From positions 6,620,038-6,684,037 of the forward strand of contig NC_080698.1 in the NCBI RefSeq assembly GCF_030445035.2: a DNA stretch of 64,000 nt, written 5' to 3'. Both the position numbers and the translations under genes were made by a program. This DNA is from Dasypus novemcinctus. Taxonomy: Eukaryota; Chordata; Mammalia; Cingulata; Dasypodidae. Numbering within the stretch: position 1 is the first letter of the stretch; each line of letters starts with the position of its first letter. Below the pieces are notes generated by a model. The model did no database searches. It worked only from the letters and a program-made list of their open reading frames with translations, and was not told the DNA's origin. Below, one piece after another: positions 21,101 to 31,040 of the stretch.

Positions 21101-24100
21101 TGTGTGGCACCAGCCTTGGGGAACGCGGGGGCAGTGGAGAGAGCTGGGGGCGCCCACTTGGCCGAGGCCGCTGTGGGGACATCCACGCGCCGCCCCCGCC
21201 CGCGCGCCTCTGAACTGCCGTCTCGGCCCAGCTTCCTCTCCCTCCCTCTCGCCCGGGAATCCGCCTTTTCCAGCCCCTCCGTGGGAGTCCGACCCCGCAA
21301 GGCCAACCCCGCCTTGGCCCTGCCTCAGCCGCTCGGTTTCCCCTGGAGCTAAGACGTCTCTGAGCTTTGCCGCCTGCCGAGGGCACCCTTTTGGAACCCC
21401 TTCACCTCCCCCGTTCTCCCATCTCTCTCCCAGCACATGCCCTCGCCATCTGCTCTGGAATGTTCTTTGTCACCCAAGTCTGTGCAGGTGGAGGACCGCG
21501 GATTTGGCAGGCACCTCCCCTCTGTGAGAACGCCGCCCTCATCTGCGAAGGGGCGTGCTGCCTGACAAAAAAATACCTTTTTTTTTTTTTAAAGAACTCT
21601 CCAAAAGCAGTTTCTCATTTGCTTATCTGCACGCTTTGGCTGACTTTCCCCCAAAACGTCAGCACTCCTCAACCCCCGAGGTCTTCAGAGCTCCCGTTGT
21701 TTGGTCTCCATGCTCCCCAGAGTCTTCTTTCCGTTCACTTAACCCCCGCTCTCCCGGGGTGACCTTCTCCGGGCGTCAGGACCCGAGCCCCAGGAGTTCA
21801 GCAGAGCTCTGCTGGCATCCTCACTGGTGTGTCACCCAGGAGATCTGTCCTCCCAAGAGGCCAGGTTGCAGACCAGCCCAAAGCTGGAAGGGAAGTCTTC
21901 AAACGTAACCTGGGGCGGGCGAGTCTGCGCGAGGAGTTCTCCTGAGCTCTGCCCAGTGGAGGGCCGTGTCCAGCTCCCTTCCCTGAGCCATTCAAGGAGC
22001 CAGCACCTGCGTTTCTCTCTTAGCAGGAGAACTTGCCCTTGGCCCCACTCTAGAAGTGGGGCAGGGGCTAGATCCCAGGTTTCCCGAGGTGAAGTCCCAG
22101 TGCCTGGGGCTTCCTCCTGCCAGCTAGAGCCCGAAGAGGCTTTTGGTGGGTGTCAGAATTCAGGAGATGAGAGCCTTCTGGGGCTTACTGCTCTTGATCA
22201 GCCAACTCCTTGTGCCCTGGGCCCTTCACAGGCGCTCTGCAGCACACGTAAGTTTAGGGCACACTACGTGGAAGGAAATTCAACAGATTGTGAAGGACTT
22301 CTCAGAGCCGTTACTATGCTAATGGACAGTTAAAACGAGTTCTGCAGGACTTTTCAGAGCCTGTAGTATGTTCATAAGCATGGTGAATTTCGAAGACGGG
22401 GCTGTACTGTACAGATATGCACATTAATTTAACCACTGATGTTCCACCCAAACGTGATTCAGAAAACACTGGTCTAATCTAGCAGAAACAGGCTGAGATT
22501 ATAATGTATATGGACAGGGGAAGCCCAGCTGACAGGAGACTGGTAGAGGATATTTTAACTATTTCAAGGTGAATATTTAAGTATATAAGTAAAATATTTA
22601 TATGTAAATATTTATTAGTATTAAATAGTTAAAATTTAAAACAAAACATAAGCCTGCTGTGGATCTGGAGTTACTTCCAGTCCAAATGAACCCAGATGCT
22701 GCGTTTGCCTGGTAGAGGTGGGATCTGGAAGGGAATGTTCCTTGGGGGAAGGGAGGGAGCCCTGGGAGGGGGACAGGGGGAAAAGTGAGAGCGTTTGAGG
22801 CTCTGTGGGTAGAGGCTTTGGGAGGAGATGGATGTGGGACCGGTGCCCTCCATCCTGCACCCCTGCTCCTCCAGGTCCCCCCACCACCCCCGCAGATCCT
22901 CACTCGTGCCCGGCTTCTCATCTCTAGCTCTTACTGCCCCTTCCCCTAGCAGGGGAGCCAGGATGGCTTCAGGGCCAGGAACCCAGCAAGGCTATTGGCA
23001 AACTGTGTGCGTGTGTGTGAGTGTGTGCATGTGTGACTGGATGTGTGTGTGCATAAGTATATGTGTGTACCTGTGCATATATGTGTGCAAGCATGTTTGA
23101 ACATGTATGTGCGAGTGTAGACATGGCATGTGCACATGTGTGAGGGTGTTATGTGCTCATCAATGATAAGACTTGCGGGTGTGTGCAAGCATGTTTGTGA
23201 ACGTGTGTGCGAGTGTAGACATGGCATGTGCACATGTGTGAGGGTGTTATGTGCTCATCAATGACAAGACTCACAGCTGTGTATCCCGTGCAGTCCACAG
23301 GGCCCCGTGCTTAGGAGTACCATGTGCTTGATTTCACACTCACGGTACTGAAATTTTTATTTTGCAACAAGGCATCCTGCAAATGATGTAGCTGGTGCTT
23401 GTGCATGTGAGAGTGTGTGCACATATGCATTCGTGTGTGCACGTGTGAGTGTGTGTGTGCATGTGTGTCGGTGCTTCTGGAGCACAGGATCCTTAGGCAT
23501 CAGGAGAGTCGGAGAGTCTGTAATCCAGAAACGTTCAGGAATCTCTGCCACCCTTTCTTGATCCAGTAGAGAAGGAAAATCCAATCAGAACCATCCACTT
23601 CATTTGATGCATTTGCATCCATCAGTGGCCCCAAAGCCCTCCACGCCCTCTTTACTGACCCATCAGAGCACCTGCTCTGGGTGTGGAAGAGCTGATTTGC
23701 CCGTCCATCTCCTCCACTTGCCGCCAGTTCCCGGCGAGCAGGAACCATGTCTGGCTCGTTCAGCACTGCAGCTTCAGCTCTGAGCACAGTGCCCGGATCA
23801 TCATGGGTGCTCAATAGATATTTGTTGAGTAAATAAAGATGTTACCACTGAAGCGCTGCTCTCAGAATCCTTTGTCTTAGCGTAGGCCTTTGGGGGTGGA
23901 GGGTCATGTGCCAAGCCTCTGCCATCTGACAGGACCTCTAAAAGTTTGCCCTTGACCTACTGTGTCCCCTTGCAGAGCCTTCTCCCGAACGTGCCTGAAG
24001 ATTACAACTACGACTCCACCTCTTCCACGGATGATTACGAGAACTTGAACATCATGAACATCACCGACCTCTTCTGCGAGAAAAGGAACGTCCGGCTGTT

Positions 24101-25073
24101 CGCAAGCCGTTTCGTGCCGCCCCTGTACTGGCTGGTGTTCGTGGTGGGGTCTCTGGGGAACAGCCTGGTCATCCTCGTCTACTGGTACTGCACCAGGGTG
24201 AAGACCATGACCGACATGTTCCTCTTGAACTTGGCCATCGCTGACCTTCTCTTTCTGGTCACTCTGCCCTTTTGGGCCATCGCAGCTGCGGACCAGTGGA
24301 AATTCCAGACCTTCATGTGCAAAGTGGTCAACAGCATGTACAAGATGAACTTCTACAGCTGCGTGCTTCTGATCATGTGCGTCAGCGTGGACAGGTACAT
24401 CGCCATCGTCCAGGCCACGAAAGCACAGACCTGGAGGCAGAAGAGGCTGCTGTACAGCAAGATGGTTTGCTTGATCGTCTGGGTGGTGGCGGCTGCACTC
24501 TGCATCCCAGAAATCATGTACAGCCAAATCAGGGAAGAGCGTGGCGCTAGCATCTGCACCATGATTTACCCTAGTGACGAAAGCACCAGGCTGAAGTCCA
24601 CCGTCTTGACCCTGAAGGTCATTCTGGGCTTCTTCCTTCCCCTGTTGGTCATGGCTTGCTGCTACAGCATCATCATCCACACCCTGCGGCAAGCCAAGAG
24701 GTCGTCCAAGCACAAGGCTCTCAAGGTCACCATCACGGTGCTCACCGTCTTCGTCCTGTCGCAGTTCCCCTACAACTGCATCCTGCTGGTGCAGACCATC
24801 GATGCCTACACCATGTTTATAGCCAACTGTGGCCTTTCGACCAACATTGACATCTGCTTCCAGGTCACTCAGACCGTCGCCTTTCTCCACAGTTGCCTGA
24901 ATCCTGTCCTCTACGTGTTTGTGGGCGAGAGGTTCCGCCGGGATCTCGTGAAAACCCTGAAGAACTTGGGGTGCATCAGCCAGGCTCAGTGGGTTTCGTT
25001 CACGAGGAGAGAGGGCAGCCTGAAGCTGTCGTCTATGTTGCTGGAGACCACCTCGGGGGCTCTCTCCTTCTGA
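18181..25073 (+). CDS. CCR9: CCR9, C-C chemokine receptor type 9 (two coding exons)
   Basis: The gene encodes a class A seven-transmembrane G-protein-coupled receptor for CCL25. It acts at the plasma membrane of thymocytes, gut-homing T cells and plasma cells. The coding sequence is join(18205..18225,23976..25073), 372 residues against 369 in human. The start is chosen because CACCATGG at 18201-18208 is a strong Kozak context in a 45-nt exon with an acceptor (TTCTAG) and donor (ACA|GTGAGT), and because MAPTEFT parallels the human N-terminus MTPTDFT. Seen in the protein: an acidic, Tyr-rich N-terminus (Y17, Y19, Y28); the glycosylation sequon NIT at 35-37; GN in helix 1 (N69); LNLAIADL in helix 2 (D97); the helix 3/loop 2 disulfide pair C122 and C201; DRYIAIV at 146-152; QFPYN at 270-274; NPVLY at 316-320; and a Ser/Thr-rich tail ending SGALSF. 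C41 and C292 are the second disulfide pair usual in chemokine receptors. No frame breaks are present. The FYCO1 3' end lies convergent downstream, as in human. Confidence 0.98.
18205..18225 (+). CDS. CCR9: CCR9 coding exon 1 (start codon, 7 codons)
   Basis: ATG GCA CCC ACA GAA TTC ACA, followed directly by the donor GTGAGTAAG. The exon begins at 18181 after a T/C-rich tract ending TTCTAG, which gives 24 nt of 5' UTR in this exon. The junction is phase 0 and joins to AGC CTT at 23976. Further untranslated 5' exon(s) must lie upstream and were not identified. Confidence 0.93.
19180..19220 (+). repeat. MIR tail-like fragment
   Basis: 'ggtgctcagtaagtatttgt' followed by 'tgaatgaatgaatgg' is the usual 3' end of MIR/L2-type repeats. 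It lies in the CCR9 intron. Confidence 0.45.
19697..19775 (+). mobile_element. tRNA-derived SINE (DAS type)
   Basis: The head is 'ttgggaacggatgtagtgca' and the B box lies in 'cccgggttcaatgccggtac'. It ends in CCACCT plus a short A tail. It is slightly shortened between the boxes. The flanks 'gaagactataaat' and 'aagaatatagatt' are a plausible decayed target-site duplication. Confidence 0.85.
20270..21400. promoter_or_regulatory. GC/CpG-rich block in the CCR9 intron, possible CpG island or enhancer
   Basis: CG dinucleotides are frequent ('ctggtggcaggaggcgcgcc', 'acatccacgcgccgcccccg') and overlapping stop-free frames occur on both strands, as GC-rich DNA produces by chance. There is no donor/acceptor-bounded frame with family resemblance. 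The position, 2 kb into the intron, would suit an enhancer or internal promoter, but that is inference only. Confidence 0.25.
22540..22645. repeat. AT-rich low-complexity tract
   Basis: A run of TATTTAA/TAAATATTTA words between 22551 and 22640. No coding or splice signal. Confidence 0.5.
22998..23280. repeat. GT-rich simple sequence with a 98-bp tandem duplication
   Basis: Interrupted (GT)n runs begin at 22998. Two copies of a unit starting GTGCAAGCATGTTTG lie at 23085 and 23183. They share 'gagtgtagacatggcatgtg', 'cacatgtgtgagggtgttat' and 'gtgctcatcaatga'. The copies differ at only a few positions, so the duplication is fairly recent. It lies in the CCR9 intron about 0.7-0.9 kb before the main coding exon. 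Confidence 0.85.
23393..23475. repeat. (GT)n-rich simple repeat
   Basis: Interrupted TGTGTG/CATGTG words ('gtgcacgtgtgagtgtgtgt') in the CCR9 intron, separate from the larger GT tract upstream. Confidence 0.8.
23725..23845 (+). repeat. MIR/L2-type tail fragment
   Basis: 'gagcaggaaccatgtctggc', 'gagcacagtgcccggatcat' and 'gtgctcaatagatatttgtt' plus 'gagtaaataaa' give the typical 3' part of a MIR. It lies about 130 bp upstream of the CCR9 exon-2 acceptor. Confidence 0.65.
23976..25073 (+). CDS. CCR9: CCR9 main coding exon (residues 8-372 and stop)
   Basis: The acceptor CTTGCAG ends at 23975. The frame then runs without interruption from AGC CTT CTC to TGA at 25071-25073 and holds all seven transmembrane helices. 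Compared with human CCR9 as I recall it, the N-terminus has three extra residues before the N-linked site (LNIMNITD against FNFTD). It has Val13 where human has the Met13 used as the start of the shorter isoform B. Helices, intracellular loops and C-tail are close to human. Confidence 0.98.
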   Translation, partial: SLLPNVPEDYNYDSTSSTDDYENLNIMNITDLFCEKRNVRLFASRFVPPLYWLVFVVGSLGNSLVILVYWYCTRVKTMTDMFLLNLAIADLLFLVTLPFWAIAAADQWKFQTFMCKVVNSMYKMNFYSCVLLIMCVSVDRYIAIVQATKAQTWRQKRLLYSKMVCLIVWVVAAALCIPEIMYSQIREERGASICTMIYPSDESTRLKSTVLTLKVILGFFLPLLVMACCYSIIIHTLRQAKRSSKHKALKVTITVLTVFVLSQFPYNCILLVQTIDAYTMFIANCGLSTNIDICFQVTQTVAFLHSCLNPVLYVFVGERFRRDLVKTLKNLGCISQAQWVSFTRREGSLKLSSMLLETTSGALSF

Positions 25074-27550
25074 GGGATCTTCTCTAGGAGGTGGATGGTC
25101 CTTTGGACGTATCGAGAACTTTGCATGCAACCTCCCCACTGGTGGGACCAGGGCAAAACAGAAGAAGAAAAAGGGAGTGAGAGAAACAAAAGACCCCAGA
25201 AAGGAACACATCTGAACAGCATTATTCTCTGAGTCAGAACTGACAAACCAGAGTTTTCAAAACTGACTGGCTACCCCAGAAGTCTGCCATTTGGCTCTTG
25301 GCTGGAATACCAGGAATTTTCAAAAGGCAGTGGACAGCACCTCACAGGCCCGGGCTTTGCCGCTCTCCCGAGTGCAGCTGTCCTCTACAGGAGGTGTACA
25401 GGAGCAGGGGGCCACTGCTCTAGTCCATAACAGCAGAAGGTTTCATGAAAACTTCCATCTTTGGGGCCTTTCCGCCCAGATTTTGGGGCCTGGTTGCCCA
25501 CAGCAGGTCTTCTGGATTCTTAATCTGAGTCTTTCCAACCACCGCAGATATAATTCTCCTCTGGTGTCCTGGGTCTGGTCTGGGCCAGTGAGGTCCTTGC
25601 TCCTTCTCTGAAATGATCTGCAGGACTGGCCGGTGACCTCCTGGCAGCTGGCCACCCCGCCAGCGTCCTGGGCCCGTGGACTTCCAGCCCATTCCTGAGT
25701 CCTGCCGGGGTGTCTGTGCTTCCACATCCAGCCGTGGGGCTGATCTGGGCAAGGGCTGTTTGACCACGGGAGTCTGAGAAATGGCTCTCCTGGACTGGGC
25801 AGGGAGCCCGCCAGCCTGCATTGGTGGGAACGAGCCCGGGCTCATTCTGGACTCGCTCTGCTCACCCATAAAATGTGTTGGTCCTCTTGTCCCTCCTCTT
25901 TTTGGGACCACTGGAAGGATATCGCATCTTTTCCTTTTTTACTTTATAATGCTAACAGTTTAAAATGCTTTCAACTGAGAGACTGGACTGCAAAAAAAGT
26001 CCATTTTGCAATATATTTTGCTTTTGCTTTAGGTCTTTCTTTTAACTGCTTGGCAAGTTTATCACCTTTGAAAACGTTTTGTATATTGGAAACTTTCTTT
26101 TTAATGGATATTTAAAAATATCCATCACTTGTCACTTCCTGCATCCTGTCTCTGTATTTTAAATGTATACAAGTAAAAATCAAATAGCCGTGTTTAGAGT
26201 GTAAAGAATAAGAGACCCCAACCACCTTAAAACCATCTTAGCCAACTAATTTTTCTCTGTCCCTGGCCAAACTTATTTTCCTCATTTTCCCGTTAGTCAA
26301 TTGGCATTTCCAAGGAGGGCCATTTGAGCAGCATCACGACCCATCCCTGGCTTTGCCTCCTGCTCTAGAAGAGGCGTTTGGTTTTCCCAATGCGCTGTGG
26401 CTTGCCATGGTTTTGGTTCTAGCACCATCCCTTCCAAATGGGGATGCAAAATCACTGGACTCTGCCAAATGGTCCTTCTTATTCCCGCCCACTTCTCAAG
26501 CACTTAGTGAGAGATGAAGTGAGAAAAGAGGCCAGCAACAAGGGAGGGAAGAAGATACTGCAAACCCGAGCTGACCCACCCACATGCCACCCGTGGGTGG
26601 GCAGTTGGTGGTTAAATGTCCACCTGCCGCCTGTGGGTGGGCAGTCGGTGGTGAAGTCAGTGCTGTTCCAGAATGAGCACGTCAACATGGGCCGCAGAAC
26701 AGCAAGCATTGCTTACAGCCGGGAGGAGGGGACTTCTCCAACATCAGTGTTTGGACAGGTCTAGCCACACGACCACCATTTCCAGAAGATCCAGATGCCT
26801 GCCCTTCAGAGGAACTTGGAAGAAAAAGCCACAAGCATGGCCACCCCTAACTAACACTGTGCAGTTAGGTGGAAAGAACATGACAGATTCTGGTTTTTCC
26901 ACCCTAGGTTCTTTTGATGCTGTGGGGTGGATACTCTCTGTCTTGGGGGTCCCAGTAGAGCTGAGGGCGGTGGGGGTGGAAAGAGGAAGAGGTGAGCCAC
27001 AGCTGTGTTTGTTGAAGCTATTCTCTGTCTGGAGTTACTGAAGGGACATGACGGTAGAGACCATGGAAATTGAATGGTAAATCAGAGTTTGGCCAATGTG
27101 TGTTAGTTGGAGAAGTGCCAGGGCTCCACTTTCCCACTCTGATTTTTAAGGTAGGAGACGTGGGACCACCCCAGGAACCAAGACCTCTGTGCCACACCCT
27201 AATTAGTGCCCCACGATCACCCCTAGTCCCAAGGCTTCCTTTAGGACCTGCTGTGCTGGCCCGTGGCGGTCCTGCACGGCTTCAAGTCGGGACTAAAGAT
27301 ACGTTGGACCTGTACTACATTTTAAAGGTTTTAGGAATCCTTGTTGGCAAGGCGTCTTACAATTTAAGTGATTACATAAATAGGACCACTTTGCACTCCA
27401 ATTTCGGTAACAGGTTTTATCCCAAAATAAAAGTTTTGCAAGAGTCAACATGAGGAAATCTGTAAGGAAGTTGTGATCCACTCAACACTTCTAGGAAATA
27501 TGCCATGTAAATGATTTTTGAAATAAAGATAAAAGGGGAATTATAATACA
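25074..27550 (+). other. CCR9: CCR9 3' UTR (extent uncertain) with candidate poly(A) signals
   Basis: Sequence after the CCR9 stop without any exon. Canonical AATAAA hexamers occur at 27426-27431 and 27522-27527. A shorter 3' UTR using a variant signal, for example near 26210, is also possible. A 46-bp imperfect tandem repeat around 'cgtgggtgggcag' lies at 26578-26658. Confidence 0.4.
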
Positions 27551-27747
27551 TAATTACATTTTACTGGAACTCTATAAAATCAGTAAAAGGAATGAAATAT
27601 TTGTTTTCATTATTAAAAAAGAAGTTGGCTGATTTTTTAAAACAAAAATGTTTAAAGTGCTTTTAAGCCAACACATCACAGCATTAGAGTTGGGATTGTT
27701 GTTCTGGAGAAGTCAGCTTGGTCTATGTTTCTGGCCTGCAGAACACT

Positions 27748-27772
27748 CATTCATTCATTCATTCATTCATTC
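27748..27772. repeat. (ATTC)n simple repeat
   Basis: Six CATT units in a row, followed by 'cagtaaatatttgtgtaaat', probably the degenerate end of a MIR-type element running to about 27870. Confidence 0.85.
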
Positions 27773-27870
27773 AGTAAATATTTGTGTAAATAGCATAAGC
27801 CAGTCCCTGTTCTACTCATTGAGGTTATAATGGGGAAAATGACAGTCTTTCACCTCGAGACACTTACATT

Positions 27871-28599
27871 CCAGCAACGTGGAAAGGCCAAGAGCGTGGG
27901 ACGCAGGCCGTGGGGGATGATATGGGGGCTCTGACGGGTGCTGCCCCTGGATGAGAATCGCCAGGCTGGTGCCCTCGTGGGGCTTAGAAACTGCTCTGCA
28001 GATGGGTCCCGGCTCCAGGCCCACCCAAGGCAGCCTCGTTAGGACAAGCACGGGGCCTCCCTGGGTGCGCTTTGTGTGTGCCTGCTCTGGTGTGTGTGTG
28101 TTACACCACACACCATACAAATGCCTTGTGTGTAGCAGGCACAATAGGTTGAATTAATGAATTCACTAAAATGAGTTCATGATTTCTCAAATTTGTACCC
28201 CATGTATCAGAATTCAGCTGCCAGAAATAAAGATTGCCAACTGTGAGCCATGGCCGTTGCCTCCTTTGAGTAAAATGCCCTCCCATACCTACGGGCAGCC
28301 AGAGGGGTCCTGGTGGCTAAGGAAGCAGAGACAAGTCTAGGACGAGACGCCGACACACTTTCCAGTTTCCTCCTGGCCTTGCGAGTTGCTAGGATTGCTT
28401 CCTGCCACACCTCCTGTGAAGGTGTGCGGTGCCCCATGGGATCTGAGCCCCCTCTCAATCAGAGGCAGGGTGGGCATCCCCCCAAATCCTCAAGACTGAG
28501 GAATGAACAAGCACAAAGGAGGAATGGACTTACCATTACTCTAGCAATGGAAGGACTTGTAAGATTGATTTAAAGGCAGTGGTCCCCGGAGGTTCTGAG
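27871..28599. other. Intergenic, no gene seen
   Basis: Mixed-composition sequence downstream of CCR9. A short GT-rich run lies at 28074-28103. Short open frames are not supported. Confidence 0.4.
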
Positions 28600-28932
28600 G
28601 GGAGGGAGAGAGAAGGGTAGGTGGAACACGGGACATTTTGGGGACATGGGAATTGTTCTGCATGACATTGCAATGATGAATACTGGCCATTGTCCATTTT
28701 GTCAAAACCTATAAAATTATGCAGGACAAAGTGTAAAGCATTATGTAAACTATCGTCCTTTGTTAGTACAACGCCTGTATGTGTTCAGTTGTAACAAATG
28801 TACCACATGAATGAAAGATGTTAATGTGGGATGGGGAGAGGGTGGGGTAGATGGGAATCCTTTATATTTTTGATGTAACATTTAGGTAATCTAAAGCTTC
28901 TTTAAAAAATAAAAAAAATAAAATAAAAAAGA
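28600..28932 (+). mobile_element. L1 3' end
   Basis: 'gaatactggccattgtccat', 'cagttgtaacaaatgtacca', 'gatggggagagggtggggta' and 'gatgggaatcctttatattt', ending in an A-rich tail at 28905-28930. It shares the 3'-end layout of the other L1 tails in the window. Confidence 0.7.
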
Positions 28933-29826
28933 GGCGTGTGGTTATAATTTCTTCCATTTGCCTTTAGTGGTCCTTATAAAATAGTCCTTCACAAGGAAAC
29001 AACTGGCCCCAAATGGAGATCCTTCCATTCGAGCTCCTTGCCCTTTGCTTGGGGCCATCGCCACTGCAGTGCGGAGGCTACGAGGAGTCGCCGTCAGGGT
29101 AGGCTTAAACACACGGCGAGGCTCTAATGAAGCATCCACAAGGTGACACCTTGGGGCACCTCTGCAGGCTTTCAAGAAATGAAAGGCTATCTCATGTGTC
29201 CAGATGGTTCTTCAGTGTTTGTCAACTTGGAGCAAGTTTTCGGGGTTCTCCAATTCCGTGTTGGCCTCACAAGAACTGGAACTTCCCACTGGGTCCAGGT
29301 GAAAGCACAGCCCATCCCCCCATCCCCAGGCCCACCCTCGCTCTAGTGCCCAAGGGCCTCTGCCCTTCCACGCATCTGGCCTCTCTCCACTGGGCGGCTC
29401 GTCTCCTCCCGCACTCTGGTCTGTTGATCCCAAATTGAGTTCTGCTCAAATGGCTCATAGGGAAACAGTCATGGCCTCCAGTACCTGCACCTTACACACT
29501 GTAGACACTCAAAAGAGATTTCTCTCTTTATTCAACAAATGGTCACTGAGTGCTTACGGTGCGTGACTAATCAATACAGCGGCCTTAGAATTTTCAAGCT
29601 ATTGTGCTTCTGCAACACAAGCTCTCCCTCCTCTCCCCACCGTGACCCTTGAGGTCTCTGTCCAGCAGCCTCTCGGGAGAAGGATGTGCTCCTTGAATCA
29701 CTTCTATGTCACTAGTACACACGACCCGGGTAGCCAACGATCCACGCGATGGCTTTGACTTCTATGCTGTAAAAAGCTCATGGGAATGCGTCTCTCCCAC
29801 GTTTCTCTGAGTTCCTCTCCACTCTT

Positions 29827-30214
29827 TTTTTTTCTCCCCCCCCCACCCATTGTCTGTTCTCTCTGTCCATTTGCTGTGTGTTCTTCTGTGTCCTCTTGCA
29901 TTCTTGTTAGTGGCACTGGGAAACTGCGTCTCTTTTTGTTGTGTCATCTTACTGCATCAGCTCTCTGTGTGTGTGACACCACTCCTGGGTAGGCTGCGCT
30001 TTTTTCGTGCTGGGCAGCCCTCCTTGCAGGGTGCACTCCTTGCACGTGGGGCTCCCCTACACGGGGGACACCCCTGCATGGCACAGCACTCCCTGAGCAC
30101 ATCAGCACTGCATGTGGGCCAGCTCACCACATGGGTCAGGAGGCCCGGGGTTTGAACCCTGGACCTCCCATGTGGTAGGCGGGCGCCCTATCCGTTGAGC
30201 CAAATACGCCTCCC
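29827..30214 (-). mobile_element. Long-form DAS SINE (tRNA head plus extended body), minus strand
   Basis: On the minus strand it begins GGGGAGGCGTATTTGGCTCA, has a B box inside 'gtccagggttcaaaccccgg', and continues for about 300 bp into a body with 'gatgcagtaagatgacacaa' and 'agaagaacacacagcaaatg' before an A-rich end. Perfect 13-bp target-site duplications ('cctctccactctt') at 29814-29826 and 30215-30227 fix both ends. The copy at 49749-50187 has the same body. Confidence 0.92.
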
Positions 30215-30227
30215 CCTCTCCACTCTT

Positions 30228-30799
30228 GATGTGCTTATTTGTGTGCCCACGACATTGACATCACCGCCTGAGGGAGACGTGTCTGTGGTGAAATGGAGGT
30301 GCACCAGCTGGATCCCCCCGCAGGAAAGGACTTGCTACCTGGCTGCAGGGGTGTGGCTGGCAGACCTGTTGCTCCTTCAGGGCCTGCCTCCACGGCCAAA
30401 GTCACCCTGCCCAGCCCTATCTTCCCAGGGCCACCTCTTCCGGAGCCTGGTGAGGCGCGGGGATAAAACAGCCTCGGCCTGGCGGGGACACTGTCAGGCG
30501 ATGATGGCTTTGGGGCGTCCCGCCGGGTCGGCCGAGGCTTTGCTGGGCCTGCACTGCAGTGTGACTTCTTTTTCTGCCTCACCCTGCCCCTGCCCATCCT
30601 CTTCACAGGCGTCGATCCCAAATCAACACCTTGCCCCTCAGCTCATCTCAGCACCTGCTCCCAGAGCGGCAGTTTTCCCAGCAGGAGCTGCCAATGCCGG
30701 GTGCCTGTTTAAGACTAAAGAACGCAGGGTTCCCAGGAGGCACAGAGCACGAAGAGCACCGGTCGTAAGATTCATCTCAGAAAGCCACGGGCACCGTCT
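30228..30799. other. Intergenic, no gene seen
   Basis: The long frame on the plus strand crosses this stretch but starts inside SINE-adjacent sequence and resembles nothing known. No splice-bounded exon. Confidence 0.4.
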
Positions 30800-31040
30800 C
30801 TGTCTGGTCATATGCCAACCATTGAGCAGACATTCTTTGGCACCCACTCCGTGCTGGGGCTGCGCGGTGCGTCTCCCCGCGGGAACATTTGCCATCATCT
30901 GCCGCGTGCTTACTCTGGGCCAGGTAGGTAGTGCTGTTAACCCCGTTTTGCAGGTGAAGGAGCTGATGCTCGGTGACATCACATGATGTGGGAAGGTCAT
31001 GCAGGTGATAGGTGGCAAGGCCGGGACACGGGCCAGGGTG
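30800..31040 (-). repeat. MIR-like relic
   Basis: Plus-strand order 'gagcagacattctttggcac', 'tactctgggccaggtaggta', 'ccccgttttgcaggtgaagg', then 'gcaaggccgggacacgggcc', as in a reversed MIR (transition from 'gtgccaggcac' to 'ttttacagatgagg'). Confidence 0.55.

Larger units (their letters stand above)
18226..23975 (+). other. CCR9: CCR9 intron (5750 nt)
   Basis: It is bounded by GTGAGT at 18226 and CCCCTTGCAG at 23966-23975. It contains a DAS SINE, a GC-rich block, GT-rich simple sequence and a MIR tail. The remaining stretches (18226-19696, 21401-22540, 23280-23390, 23480-23720) show no exon I can recognise. Open reading through 23946-23975 is intronic and does not provide the real start. 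Confidence 0.9.

Noticed and set aside
23946-23975. Upstream ATG giving a 375-residue CCR9 with an N-terminus MPLTYCVPLQ
   Set aside because: These codons are the polypyrimidine tract and acceptor of the intron (ending CCCCTTGCAG). The real N-terminus MAPTEFT lies in the small exon at 18205-18225.
23904-25211. 435-residue open frame on the minus strand over the CCR9 exon
   Set aside because: It is the antisense shadow of the CCR9 coding exon, with the repetitive His/Asp/Gln composition expected from reversing codon-biased coding DNA. No family resemblance.
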